Assembly: GCA_958410215.1 (NCBI GenBank)
Contig: CATYOF010000007.1
Location: 36,126-100,125, forward strand
DNA from: an uncultured Cryptobacterium sp.
GTDB taxonomy: Bacteria > Actinomycetota > Coriobacteriia > Coriobacteriales > Eggerthellaceae
Direction: 5' to 3'
DNA length: 64,000 nucleotides
Below the pieces are notes generated by a model. That model was not told the origin of the DNA. It saw only the letters and a list, made by a program, of their open reading frames with translations, and ran no database searches. Positions 53,903 through 62,135 of this stretch are shown here, piece by piece. Within the stretch, counting starts at the first letter, position 1. Every line of letters begins with the position of its first letter. A program made the translations under genes and the position numbers.

Positions 53903-55012
53903 CTACTTCAAACGATCAACAAACCAATTTGCCATAGAAACAAGCAAGTCACGCGCGGGAGATTCGGGGAGAAGCGCCACCAGACGTTCCTGCGCATTTG
54001 CCGTAAGGCGTTCTGCATAAGAACGAGCATATTCAATACTTCCCGATTCGCGCATGATTTCAACTGCTTCTTCTAAAATAGCAGGATCGGTTTCCTTAGA
54101 AGAAAGAATTTCAATTAAACGATCACGCTTAGCTGAATGTTGAAGCGCATGAACTACCACAAGGGTACGCTTACCTTCTGTAATATCGCTACGATAGTCT
54201 TTTTCTTTTGCTTCCTTAGTGCCTACCAAATTCAACAGGTCGTCCTGAATTTGGAAGGCCAAACCGGTATCAAGACCATAGGAGCGCAAACCTTCAATTT
54301 GCTCTTCACTACCACCACCAACAAGAGCGCCAACTGCCAAAGGAACCGCTCCAGAATAATGTGCGGTTTTATGGATAGCCATAGCAAGATAATCTTCAGG
54401 AGTAATGTCGTAACGACTATCGCGCGCCCAACCAATATCAAGCGCTTGGCCCTCAACGGTATTTTGTGCCATAGATACCAGTTCGATTGCCACGCGAACC
54501 TTCAACGAATCTTCCAACTGCGGATCACGCATAACGATGCCGTTAACAATCGAAAGAGCCAAGTCGCCGGCGTTGATAGCAAGACCAATGCCCTGCGTAA
54601 GATGCATGCAAGGCTCACCACGGCGCAGCGTTGCATCATCAGCAATGTCGTCATGAATAAGTGCTGCGGTATGAAAATGCTCAATTGCTGCTGCAGAGGA
54701 AAAAGCCCGAGAAGGATTTCCCCCCACCGCCGCACAGGCAGCGACGCAAATTAAAGGACGATGACGCTTTCCTCCGTTTTCGCTGTATTTGCGCAAGGGA
54801 GCATACAAATACGTATCCATATCGGGATGCGTTCCGGAAGGAATGAAGTGGTTTATAATTTCGCCTGCTTTTTCCGCATAGCGATTTAAATACAATTCAA
54901 AAAGTTTGGGAGAATTTGCCTGCGCATTCACTTCTTGAGTGAGCGCTTCGAAATCTTCAAAATTAATTGTTGTGACGTTTTGAGCTTCCACGGACGAGGA
55001 AAAATCTGACAT
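53903..55012 (-). CDS. Polyprenyl (trans-isoprenyl) diphosphate synthase
   Basis: A 369-residue prenyltransferase that extends allylic diphosphates with IPP. The first Asp-rich motif is LIHDDIADDATLRRG and the second is FQIQDDLLNLVG, both intact. GGKRHRPLICVAACAAVGG is the FARM-region lead. The small residues ahead of the first motif (FHTAALIHDD) suggest a long-chain product such as the quinone side chain or GGPP, but chain length cannot be fixed from sequence. Forty-odd extra N-terminal residues precede the core. A GGAAAG site precedes ATG 55012. Confidence 0.93.
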   Translation of the reverse strand: MSDFSSSVEAQNVTTINFEDFEALTQEVNAQANSPKLFELYLNRYAEKAGEIINHFIPSGTHPDMDTYLYAPLRKYSENGGKRHRPLICVAACAAVGGNPSRAFSSAAAIEHFHTAALIHDDIADDATLRRGEPCMHLTQGIGLAINAGDLALSIVNGIVMRDPQLEDSLKVRVAIELVSMAQNTVEGQALDIGWARDSRYDITPEDYLAMAIHKTAHYSGAVPLAVGALVGGGSEEQIEGLRSYGLDTGLAFQIQDDLLNLVGTKEAKEKDYRSDITEGKRTLVVVHALQHSAKRDRLIEILSSKETDPAILEEAVEIMRESGSIEYARSYAERLTANAQERLVALLPESPARDLLVSMANWFVDRLK

Positions 55013-55116
55013 ATCAAACGCTTTCCATGAGAAACGTACTTATACCTTATTTCGCATGACAAAGCTCAGCATGTGAGAGGATAAGCCTGTTATGCAGATC
55101 GCTAACATAAAAGAAC

Positions 55117-55201
55117 TGGTAGGAGCGGTGGGACTCGAACCCACAAGCCCGAAGGCGGCGGATTTTAAGTCCGCTGCGTATGCCAATTCCGCCACGCTCC
55201 C
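55117..55201 (-). tRNA. tRNA-Leu (UAA)
   Basis: The reverse strand folds as an 85-nt tRNA including encoded CCA. Acceptor GGGAGCG pairs with CGCTCCT, then A-CCA. The anticodon arm GCGGA-CTTAAAA-TCCGC gives anticodon TAA. The long variable arm (CGCCTTCGGGCTTGT region) and T-arm GGGTTCGAGTCCC fit a class II tRNA-Leu. Confidence 0.96.
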
Positions 55202-55283
55202 GTGATTCCTTCGTAACGAACGCCTATTATCATAGCAAAAATAATTATTTGCAAGGCTTGAACGCCGAAGTTGTAAGAAAGTC

Positions 55284-56375
55284 TTAGCTTCCTTGCGGCA
55301 AAAAATCTTGTTCCGTAAGAAGAACTCCTTGTAATATATCAGATTCACTCACGGTAAATGAAGAACAATTTGCCAAAGTTAATACTTCCAGCAAAATTGC
55401 CAGGCCCGCCACAATTACGCTTGCACGAGCGGGTTCTAATCCTACCACGCCTTTACGTTGTTCTAAAGGCATTTGGCGAAGATTTTCAAAAATTCGCTCA
55501 AGCGTTTCGCGCGGTACCACCGTGTTGTGTACTTTCGCAGAATCGTACACTTCCATATGTTTATCGATTGCAACCACACTGGTTGGAGTTCCCGCAACCG
55601 CAATAATGCGATCGACCATACAACCCTGCGCTTGCGCCTTATCGAAATATGCCCGCATATGATCACGTACAAAAGCACGCAGCTGATCGCATTCTTGTGT
55701 GCTCGGAGGATCCCCCGCTAAAAAGCGTTCCGTCATACGACGGCACCCGATATTAAACGAATGAGACATCTTAGGGTCTTGCCCACCTATGCCAAACACT
55801 AGCTCAGTTGAACCGCCACCAATATCAGCCACCAGCAAATGTTCGCCTTCATGCCCAACAGCAGCTCCCCTAAAGGAAAGCGCCGCTTCGCGCGTTCCCT
55901 CTATAATAGCCAGTTCAACTCCCAGCGCCTGAAGACGCTCCACCAACACCAACGAATTTTGTGCATCGCGGGCAGCGCTGGTCGCAACGGCGCGGATAGG
56001 AATTTCAGGGAATTCTTCGGTTTTATACGAATTTACTACTGAAACATATTCGGCAATTTGCTGTACTACCCGCTCGATTGCATCATCTTGGAGCACATGG
56101 GTTTTATCCACGCCTACCCCAAGATTGGTTATTGCAACACAACGTTTGAGTTCCTTGCATTCGTTGCCGCATACATCAGCAATAAGCAAACGAGTGGTAA
56201 CCGTACCAATGTCAAGCGACGCTAAACGCCGCAAGTGATTAGACTCGACTGACCGGTCAAGCCCGGCCGGCTGGTTAAGCTCGACCGATCGGTTAAGTCC
56301 TGCCGACTGATTAAATTCGACTGACTGATACCCGGCCAACTGATTGTTTTTATTTTCCATAGCCAAAGAACACAT
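55284..56375 (-). CDS. Ppx/GppA family phosphatase (second copy)
   Basis: About 363 residues. The core holds SLDIGTVTTRLLIAD and LLVADIGGGSTELVFG, the two phosphate loops of the exopolyphosphatase/pppGpp hydrolase family, and ends near AGLAILLEVL. The N-terminus carries a threefold 12-residue repeat (QSAGLNRSVELN-like) ahead of the core. The frame opens at 56552. I chose ATG 56375 because AGGTG lies six bases before it; ATG 56360 is the alternative. It overlaps the end of the DivIC-like gene by 26 bases. Ppx next to DivIC is a common actinobacterial order (eno-divIC-DUF501-ppx). Which substrate it prefers is unknown. Confidence 0.88.
   Translation of the reverse strand: MCSLAMENKNNQLAGYQSVEFNQSAGLNRSVELNQPAGLDRSVESNHLRRLASLDIGTVTTRLLIADVCGNECKELKRCVAITNLGVGVDKTHVLQDDAIERVVQQIAEYVSVVNSYKTEEFPEIPIRAVATSAARDAQNSLVLVERLQALGVELAIIEGTREAALSFRGAAVGHEGEHLLVADIGGGSTELVFGIGGQDPKMSHSFNIGCRRMTERFLAGDPPSTQECDQLRAFVRDHMRAYFDKAQAQGCMVDRIIAVAGTPTSVVAIDKHMEVYDSAKVHNTVVPRETLERIFENLRQMPLEQRKGVVGLEPARASVIVAGLAILLEVLTLANCSSFTVSESDILQGVLLTEQDFLPQGS
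56238..56340 (-). repeat. 36-bp degenerate tandem repeat inside the Ppx/GppA gene
   Basis: Three units encode QLAGYQSVEFN, QSAGLNRSVELN and QPAGLDRSVESN between the start and the phosphatase core. Confidence 0.8.
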
Positions 56376-57561
56376 CCAAAACACCTGAATACCAGGTATC
56401 GGGCGCAGGTATATCTTCGTTAAGGGGCGAATGAGTAGTACTCGATTGCGTAGATCCCTCAACTGACGATTCCACGCCTTCAACCGTAGCCATATGTTCA
56501 TCCTGACGAATCCACCCCAATTCAGAACGGGCGTATTCTTCAAGACCTTCATCGGTGTTCAAATAGTCAATCTGAGATTGCATCTGCGTGTTGTAGCTAT
56601 TAAGCGCATCGTATTCGGCCTGTAACTGTTGCAGCTGTCTTGTTTCCACGTAGTAATTCTGACATGACGGATACAGCATAAAAACCGCAAACACCACTAC
56701 CGCAAGCGCAACAATACCACGAGCTGCAGCAGCCGAAAGTGCTCCTGCCGACAAATTGAAGGGCAGGGAAAAACCAAAGCCCCCAAAGCCACTTTTCTTA
56801 CCGTCATGGTTTTGCATGCGTGCCGACTTACGATGGGTGGCACCCATGTGCATTTCATACACCGCAGCCCGGCTTGCCTGCGCACGCTGTGCATCTTCTT
56901 GGGCCTTGCGTTCGCGTGCCCCTATGGTTCTATCGAAGTCACGCTCTGCTTTGGCGGAACGGAAGCGTTTTTGCAATCCGCGGAAAAAACCTTCTTCGTG
57001 ATGCTCCGCATGCGAAGCAGTTCCATGACGAGAAGGTTGTTCCGTATGAGGAGATTGATCTCTGTGCACGGATTGATCCGTACGAGAGGAACTATTCCTA
57101 CGGAAGGAGTTATCCGCGCGTGTAGTGTGATCCGCGAAGCCAGTGTGACCCGCGGAAGAAAAGCGACCTGCATTGCCCGCACTGCCAAAATTGGTAGAAC
57201 CACCAGAGTTTTGGAAACGTGACCGATCTAAACCCCGGGACGAAAAGCCACCAGACTTTTGATCCTGAATAAAGCCGTAATTTCCCGATATTGAGCCAGA
57301 ACTTCCCGATTGTACATAATAAGAGCCTTCAGAAGAAAAACGTCCTGATCCCTGATAAGAAGAATGCCCTAATCCCTGATGCCCAGAGCGATCAAAGTAA
57401 CCGGCAGAAGAAGATGTCTGCGAGAAAGCGCTACGTCCAGAGCGCGGTTCAAAGTGCGCAGCATGACGAGCGTGAGAGGACCGCTGAGAAACGGTACGCG
57501 GCGCGGAAGCCCCCCGGGCTTTAACCTCGTTAAATGAGAGAATGTTCGCATTTTGCGTCAC
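56350..57561 (-). CDS. Septum formation initiator (DivIC/FtsB-like) with long low-complexity N-terminus
   Basis: A 403-residue protein with a GTG start at 57561. Only the C-terminal third looks like DivIC/FtsB: one membrane helix (about 277-299, GIVALAVVVFAVFML), a coiled coil (TRQLQQLQAEYDALNSYNTQ, then MQSQIDYLNTDEG) and the EEYARSELGWIRQDE ending. Such proteins bridge division-site complexes with FtsL. The first roughly 270 residues are cytoplasmic and Ser/Gly/Arg/His-rich with degenerate GRFSSxGxxG-like repeats, far beyond the usual 100-residue length. It is followed by an overlapping Ppx/GppA gene. Confidence 0.85.
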   Translation of the reverse strand: MTQNANILSFNEVKARGASAPRTVSQRSSHARHAAHFEPRSGRSAFSQTSSSAGYFDRSGHQGLGHSSYQGSGRFSSEGSYYVQSGSSGSISGNYGFIQDQKSGGFSSRGLDRSRFQNSGGSTNFGSAGNAGRFSSAGHTGFADHTTRADNSFRRNSSSRTDQSVHRDQSPHTEQPSRHGTASHAEHHEEGFFRGLQKRFRSAKAERDFDRTIGARERKAQEDAQRAQASRAAVYEMHMGATHRKSARMQNHDGKKSGFGGFGFSLPFNLSAGALSAAAARGIVALAVVVFAVFMLYPSCQNYYVETRQLQQLQAEYDALNSYNTQMQSQIDYLNTDEGLEEYARSELGWIRQDEHMATVEGVESSVEGSTQSSTTHSPLNEDIPAPDTWYSGVLDVFFGYGK

Positions 57562-57685
57562 GAAAATAGCCCCTCGAGCATCGTAGTGTGTTTAAGTAGT
57601 GCGATTAATGCTTTAGTCCTCACACTATAGCACGCTCAAGAGACAAGCTCGACGCTAAACAACAAAAAGTTCATGATGAATGAAT

Positions 57686-57718
57686 CAAAAAAATGCCGCC
57701 CTTTCTTTTGGGCGGCAT
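57686..57718 (-). terminator. Terminator of yebC
   Basis: ATGCCGCCC (57693-57701) pairs with GGGCGGCAT (57710-57718). On the reverse strand it runs into TTTTTTT. Confidence 0.93.
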
Positions 57719-57778
57719 AAAAGTAGCAAAACAGATACGCAGATATGCAGTTAAAAATAGAACGAATTATTCTTCGTA

Positions 57779-58576
57779 TTACTCTTCTTCGAGAGCCTCT
57801 GCAATTTCGTCGGTAATATCCATGGTGTGATAAACGTTCTGAAGGTCTTCGAGTTCTTCCAGCTTATCCACCAAACGCATTACCTTTTTAGCATCGGCAA
57901 CGGAAACTTCGGTAGGAGTGGTAGGCTCCATAATAAATTCGGCACCCTTTACTTCAATACCCTGTTCGGTAAGACCGTTCTTTACTGACATCAAATCAGT
58001 GGGAGCCGTGTAAACAATCCATTCGTCGCCTGCGTCTTCATAATCACTGCCACCCGCTTCGGCAACAGCCATCATGAATTCATCTTCATCAACCGCGTTT
58101 TCCTTGTCGGCAACTTTCTTTTCTTCAGACTTGATTACCTTTTCAACCAAAATCTGACCCTTGCGCTCAAACTGGAAAGCAACAGAACCTGAAGTACCTA
58201 GGTTGCCACCGTGATGATTGAATGCTGCACGAACATCAGCAGCGGTACGATTGCGATTATCGGTCAAAGCTTCGCAATAAATTGCAACGCCGCAAGGACC
58301 ATAGCCTTCATATACTACGGTTTCATAGTTAGCGGCATCTTTGCCAGAACCAAAAGCCTTGTCAATTGCGGTCTTGATTTTATCCTTAGGTAAAGAATAG
58401 CTTTTTGCCTTATCGATTGCTGCTGCCAGCGAAGCATTGTTGTCAGGGTTAGGATCGCCGCCCTCCTTTGCTGCTACCGTAATATTACGGGAGAGCTTGG
58501 AAAACAGAGCGGAACGCTTAGCGTCCTGAGCTGCTTTACGATGTTTGGTGGTTGCCCATTTTGAATGCCCTGACAT
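57779..58576 (-). CDS. yebC: YebC/PmpR family translation or transcription regulator
   Basis: A 265-residue three-domain protein. The N-terminal MSGHSKWATTKHRKAAQDAKR and the PNPDNNASLAAAIDKAKSYS segment are invariant in the family. Members bind DNA as regulators or, in recent work, ease translation of proline-rich stretches. A charged insertion (KVIKSEEKKVADKENAVDED) makes it about 15 residues longer than usual. The frame opens at 58684, but ATG 58576 has GAAAGGTG upstream and matches the family start. A strong terminator follows. In many genomes yebC precedes ruvC; here it does not. Confidence 0.94.
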   Translation of the reverse strand: MSGHSKWATTKHRKAAQDAKRSALFSKLSRNITVAAKEGGDPNPDNNASLAAAIDKAKSYSLPKDKIKTAIDKAFGSGKDAANYETVVYEGYGPCGVAIYCEALTDNRNRTAADVRAAFNHHGGNLGTSGSVAFQFERKGQILVEKVIKSEEKKVADKENAVDEDEFMMAVAEAGGSDYEDAGDEWIVYTAPTDLMSVKNGLTEQGIEVKGAEFIMEPTTPTEVSVADAKKVMRLVDKLEELEDLQNVYHTMDITDEIAEALEEE

Positions 58577-58700
58577 ATATACACCTTTCGACTCATTGTC
58601 ACATTCGGTTATCTTCCGACCGAATATATTAGCACATACCCGCACACAATGCAGTACAGGCAGGTCGCCACGAAAAGAGCACAAGTTGCCACTACGCTTT

Positions 58701-58853
58701 AGCGCTTCTTCTTTGACGTTTCTCCTTTAGTACTTCTCCTTTGGCGCTTCTCTTTTCGTTTGCAAAAAGTTCAAAGAAATCCAAATTAACTCACTCGTAA
58801 GAAGTCCAAATTGCCGCACTCCCCGTAAGAAGTCCAAATTGCCGCGCTCCCGC
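58701..58853. repeat. Two runs of degenerate tandem repeats between yebC and the TrmH-family gene
   Basis: 58701-58758 holds four units of about 15 bp (variants of CGCTTCTCCTTTGG). 58776-58853 holds three units of 25-28 bp built on GAAGTCCAAATTGCCGC and ending CTC-CCCGTAA. Confidence 0.7.
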
Positions 58854-58867
58854 ATCCCTATTACAAT
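58839..58867 (+). promoter_or_regulatory. Promoter giving a probable leaderless TrmH-family mRNA
   Basis: TTGCCG (58839-58844), a 17-base spacer and TACAAT (58862-58867). Transcription would start about 7 bases later, at the A of the ATG at 58874. There is no ribosome site ahead of that ATG. Confidence 0.45.
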
Positions 58868-58873
58868 TTGGCT

Positions 58874-59902
58874 ATGATTTTTTTGCTTAGTGAACATAGT
58901 TCTGATCCTGTTTTACGCGTGTTTTCGCGCATGACCGATTCTGAACTGCGCGACCCTAAACAGCTTGTTGGACTGAGTCGCGCTACGGGAATTCGATTCA
59001 GTGATGAAGGTATTTTTATTGCGGAATCGCGCAACGTAATAGAACGAGCGCTTAATGCAGGACTGCAACCCTTTGCACTTATTAGCGAGCAGCGCTGGTT
59101 AGAGCCACATCGCGATTTGTTTGAACGCATTGAAAATCTCGAACAAAACGAAGAGCTTGGCGTCCTTCGGCACGGCGCCGTTCCACGAGACGGAGTTGTT
59201 TCCCAGAGTGGCATTGCCACCCATCAAGCTGCTATTCCTCAACATGACTCCATTCCCCAACGCGGCACCGTTCCGCAAGGCAGAGCTGTTTTCCAGCGCG
59301 GTAACATTCCTCAATACATCGGCACGCATGCAGAAATCGAAAAGCTAACCGGTTTCAAGCGAACGGTAGGACCTATAGCCGCGTTTCATCGACCTGCTTT
59401 GCCTTCACTCGACTGCATCTTATCTAAGGCCCGTCGTGTTGCGGTGCTAGAAGACATCACGAACTTCACCAACATCGGTGCTATTTTTCGCAGCGCGGCC
59501 GCCCTTGGTATGGACGCAATTCTTATAACGCCTGGTTGTCATGATCCGTTTTATCGACGTGCTGCACGTGTTTCAATGGGTACAGTATTTCAAGTTCCTT
59601 GGACCAGAATTGGAACTACCCGCACCTGGGCAGAAGAAGGCATTCCGCTTTTAAAACAATTTGGTTTTACCAGTGTTGCTCTAGCGTTAAAAGAAAATTC
59701 CCTTCGCTTGCAGGATCCCCGCATAGTAAACGCCGAAAAGCTTGCCCTTGTTTTAGGAACCGAAGGAGACGGCTTGGCGCGCACCACTATTACACACTGC
59801 GACTACACCGTAAAAATTCCTATGGCACATAATGTGGATTCGCTCAACGTTGCTGCAGCAAGTGCGGTTGCTTTCTGGGAGACGTGCGGAAGGTTCAAGT
59901 AA
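58874..59902 (+). CDS. TrmH/SpoU family RNA methyltransferase
   Basis: A 342-residue SPOUT methylase, probably acting on rRNA or tRNA ribose 2'-OH. The C-terminal knot domain has all three motifs: FTNIGAIFRSAAALG, LVLGTEGDGL and IPMAHNVDSLNVAAASAV. The N-terminal domain (ELRDPKQLVGLSRATGIRFS, FIAESRNVIERAL) is interrupted at residues 102-149 by eight copies of a hexapeptide such as SIPQRG. The ATG at 58874 has no Shine-Dalgarno and sits 7 bases after a TACAAT box, suggesting leaderless expression; a TTG two codons upstream is an alternative. Confidence 0.9.
   Translation: MIFLLSEHSSDPVLRVFSRMTDSELRDPKQLVGLSRATGIRFSDEGIFIAESRNVIERALNAGLQPFALISEQRWLEPHRDLFERIENLEQNEELGVLRHGAVPRDGVVSQSGIATHQAAIPQHDSIPQRGTVPQGRAVFQRGNIPQYIGTHAEIEKLTGFKRTVGPIAAFHRPALPSLDCILSKARRVAVLEDITNFTNIGAIFRSAAALGMDAILITPGCHDPFYRRAARVSMGTVFQVPWTRIGTTRTWAEEGIPLLKQFGFTSVALALKENSLRLQDPRIVNAEKLALVLGTEGDGLARTTITHCDYTVKIPMAHNVDSLNVAAASAVAFWETCGRFK
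59177..59320 (+). repeat. 18-bp (six-residue) degenerate repeat, eight units, inside the methylase gene
   Basis: Units encode AVPRDG, VVSQSG, IATHQA, AIPQHD, SIPQRG, TVPQGR, AVFQRG and NIPQYI. The array is in frame, with no stop codons. Confidence 0.88.
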
Positions 59903-59947
59903 ATAGCACAAAGCTAAAGTAATCAACCACAGGCTTCATCCCTTTTC

Positions 59948-60116
59948 GAGCATTGCCTAAAAATTATTTCTCCAAGCCACCCGCTCGGCTACCGTGAGTA
60001 TTTGAGAATTTAGTAATTCTCAAATACTCACCTATGCGCCTCGCTGCGGCGTTTCACTTTATTTGGTAAATAATGAAACGCCGAGTGCCTTGTCGAAAAA
60101 TTTTTAGGCAATGCTC
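59948..60116. repeat. 169-bp nested palindromic element (MITE- or BIME-like)
   Basis: The ends are perfect 18-bp inverted repeats (GAGCATTGCCTAAAAATT at 59948-59965, inverse at 60099-60116). Inside are a perfect 17-bp hairpin (59994-60010 with 60015-60031) and a 10-bp stem CGGCGTTTCA/TGAAACGCCG (60047-60056, 60074-60083) whose loop is itself an AT palindrome. It lies between two convergent genes and encodes nothing obvious. Confidence 0.85.
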
Positions 60117-60172
60117 ACAGAGGAGTTTCTGGTCTGTTGTTTTGATAACGCGATTTGCAATGCCATCAATAT

Positions 60173-61201
60173 TTAAACTGGTTCGATTTCACCCGCGACA
60201 ATCTTTTGATAATCCTCAAGGTTTTTGCGCAACAGATTCGGCACATCAAGCCCGTAAGGGCAGCGTTCCTTGCAAGATCCGCATTCCGTACATTCTTCAA
60301 TACGTGCCATATTTTCTTGCCATTCATCGGAAAGCCAGGCAGCAGAGGGTGCACGACGAATCATAAGCGACATACGAGCACAGTTATTGATAGGAATATC
60401 TACCGTACATGGCATACAGTATCCACAACCACGACAGAAATCCCCTTGTAATTCGGTACGTTCCTTTTCAAAGAACGCCTGAATGTCAGGAGTAATTTCA
60501 GGAGTATTTTCCATGTAACTTAGCCATTCATCAAGCTCATGGTCATGCTGTATACCCCAAATAGGAACCACATTGTTGAATTGCGTCATGTATGCCATAG
60601 CAGCCTGAGAGTTAGTAATCAGTCCGCCCGCAAGTCCCTTCATAGCAATAAAGCCCATGTTGTTTTTTTCGCAGGTACGGACCAACTCCATTTCCCTATC
60701 GGTTGCCAAATAACTCAAAGGGAACTGAAGTGTTTCATATAAGCCCGATTCCGCAATTTCTTCTGCCACGGCAATAAGATGCACCGTTATGCCAATGTGG
60801 CGAATTTTACCTTGGCGTTTTGCTTCCATCAGACATTCATACATACCCGTTCCATCCCCGGGACGATAACACTGTGGCACACAATGGAGCTGATAAATAT
60901 CCAGATAGTCGGTTTGCAAAAGCGACAGAGAGGTTTCCAAATCCGTCCAAAAAACTTCAGGGGTTTTCGCCTGAGTTTTAGACGCAATGAAAACCTTTTC
61001 ACGCATGCCTTTAAAAGCCTTACCAACACGCTCTTCACTATTAGAATAGGCGCGCGCCGTGTCAAAGAAGGTCATCCCGCCTTCGTATGCCTTGCGCAAA
61101 AGTGCTACCGCTTCTTCTTCGGTGCAGCGTTGCAACGGTAGCGCACCGAACGCATTTTGCGGAGTAGTAATACCGGTTGTTCCAAGCGTGATTGTTTTCA
61201 T
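60173..61201 (-). CDS. Aldo/keto reductase with C-terminal 4Fe-4S domain
   Basis: A 342-residue oxidoreductase. The AKR barrel shows FFDTARAYSNSEERVGKA (Asp and Tyr), IASKTQA (Lys) and DIYQLHCV (His). The C-terminal 80 residues carry two cysteine clusters, CRGCGYCMPC and CTECGSCKERCPY, for 4Fe-4S centres. This architecture is common in anaerobes and suggests electron transfer from ferredoxin rather than NADPH alone; the substrate is unknown. ATG at 61201 follows AAAGAGCT. It is convergent with the TrmH-family gene and divergent from the DDAH-like gene. Confidence 0.92.
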   Translation of the reverse strand: MKTITLGTTGITTPQNAFGALPLQRCTEEEAVALLRKAYEGGMTFFDTARAYSNSEERVGKAFKGMREKVFIASKTQAKTPEVFWTDLETSLSLLQTDYLDIYQLHCVPQCYRPGDGTGMYECLMEAKRQGKIRHIGITVHLIAVAEEIAESGLYETLQFPLSYLATDREMELVRTCEKNNMGFIAMKGLAGGLITNSQAAMAYMTQFNNVVPIWGIQHDHELDEWLSYMENTPEITPDIQAFFEKERTELQGDFCRGCGYCMPCTVDIPINNCARMSLMIRRAPSAAWLSDEWQENMARIEECTECGSCKERCPYGLDVPNLLRKNLEDYQKIVAGEIEPV

Positions 61202-61255
61202 GTTGAGCTCTTTCTATAAGAATGCGTTCTTTCTACTATAACCGCTAAGCTTTTA

Positions 61256-61284
61256 CTTACAAATACGCACAAAAAGAGTACTAT
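61256..61284 (+). promoter_or_regulatory. Possible promoter of the amidinohydrolase gene
   Basis: CTTACA (61256-61261), a 17-base spacer and TACTAT (61279-61284), 40 bases before the start codon. Confidence 0.4.
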
Positions 61285-61323
61285 GTAAAGGTTCACGAAC
61301 AATTAACCAATGGAAAGGTTCTC

Positions 61324-62100
61324 ATGACTAAATTTAGCCACGTTATCGTGCGCCGTCCAGGAAAATCCCTGTGCGACGGCATCACCAGCGCTCCTGAACT
61401 CGGTCAGCCGATTTATGAGCGCGCTCTTGAAGAGCACCGCGACTACGTTCATGCACTGGAACAGTGCGGCGTAGATGTTACCATCCTTCCCGCTTTGGAA
61501 GAATATCCCGATTCCTGCTTCGTGGAAGACCCAGCGGTAATTACGCGCATGGGCGCTATTATCACCAACCCTGGTGCTGAGTCTCGTAACGGCGAGAAGA
61601 ACGAGATCGAACCCGTTATCCGTCGCTTCTTTGACGACGATCACATCAAGCACATCACCGCTCCAGGCACCCTCGAAGGTGGCGACGTTATGATGGTGGG
61701 CGATCACTTCTACGTTGGTCGTTCTGCCCGCACCAATGAAGAAGGCATTCGCCAATTTATCGAAATCCTTGAGGGCTGGGGTCTGGAAGGTTCCGAAGTT
61801 CCTCTGGAAAAAGTTCTGCACTTAAAGACCGGCGTAAATTACCTGGAAAACAACAACATGCTGGTATCGGGCGAATTTATTGATAAGCCAGAATTTGCCC
61901 AGTACAACAAAGTGGTCGTGCCTGAAGAAGAAGCTTATGGTGCAAACTGCATTTGGGTTAACGACACGGTAATTGTTGCTGAAGGTTATCCAAGCGTTTT
62001 GAAGGCAGTTCAGGATTTGGGCTACAAAACACTGGTAGTAGACACTTCCGAATATCGCAAGATTGACGGCGGTCTTTCCTGCTTAAGCTTGCGCTTCTAA
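61324..62100 (+). CDS. Dimethylarginine dimethylaminohydrolase-like amidinohydrolase
   Basis: A 258-residue member of the guanidino-group-modifying superfamily. Landmarks match DDAH: Asp/Glu in DSCFVEDPAVI, TLEGGDVMMVG, the catalytic His in VLHLKTGVNYL and the nucleophile Cys in GGLSCLSLRF at the C-terminus. DDAH turns methylated arginine into citrulline plus methylamine; relatives act on arginine or related compounds. GGAAAGG five bases before the ATG and codon choice richer in C-ending and preferred codons than neighbours suggest strong expression. It is followed by an antiporter gene, fitting an arginine/citrulline/ornithine pathway, though a classic arcA is not here. Confidence 0.87.
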   Translation: MTKFSHVIVRRPGKSLCDGITSAPELGQPIYERALEEHRDYVHALEQCGVDVTILPALEEYPDSCFVEDPAVITRMGAIITNPGAESRNGEKNEIEPVIRRFFDDDHIKHITAPGTLEGGDVMMVGDHFYVGRSARTNEEGIRQFIEILEGWGLEGSEVPLEKVLHLKTGVNYLENNNMLVSGEFIDKPEFAQYNKVVVPEEEAYGANCIWVNDTVIVAEGYPSVLKAVQDLGYKTLVVDTSEYRKIDGGLSCLSLRF

Positions 62101-62135
62101 TTCTTATAAATCGTATCTAGATTTCGGCCTTAAGT

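Noticed and set aside
56756..57222. Several overlapping + strand frames opposite the DivIC-like N-terminus
   Set aside because: Shadow frames caused by low-complexity codon usage; the C-terminal DivIC signature fixes the reverse frame.
61324..62100. Classical arginine deiminase (ArcA)
   Set aside because: At 258 residues with the C-terminal GGLSCLSLRF it matches the DDAH branch; ArcA is about 400 residues.
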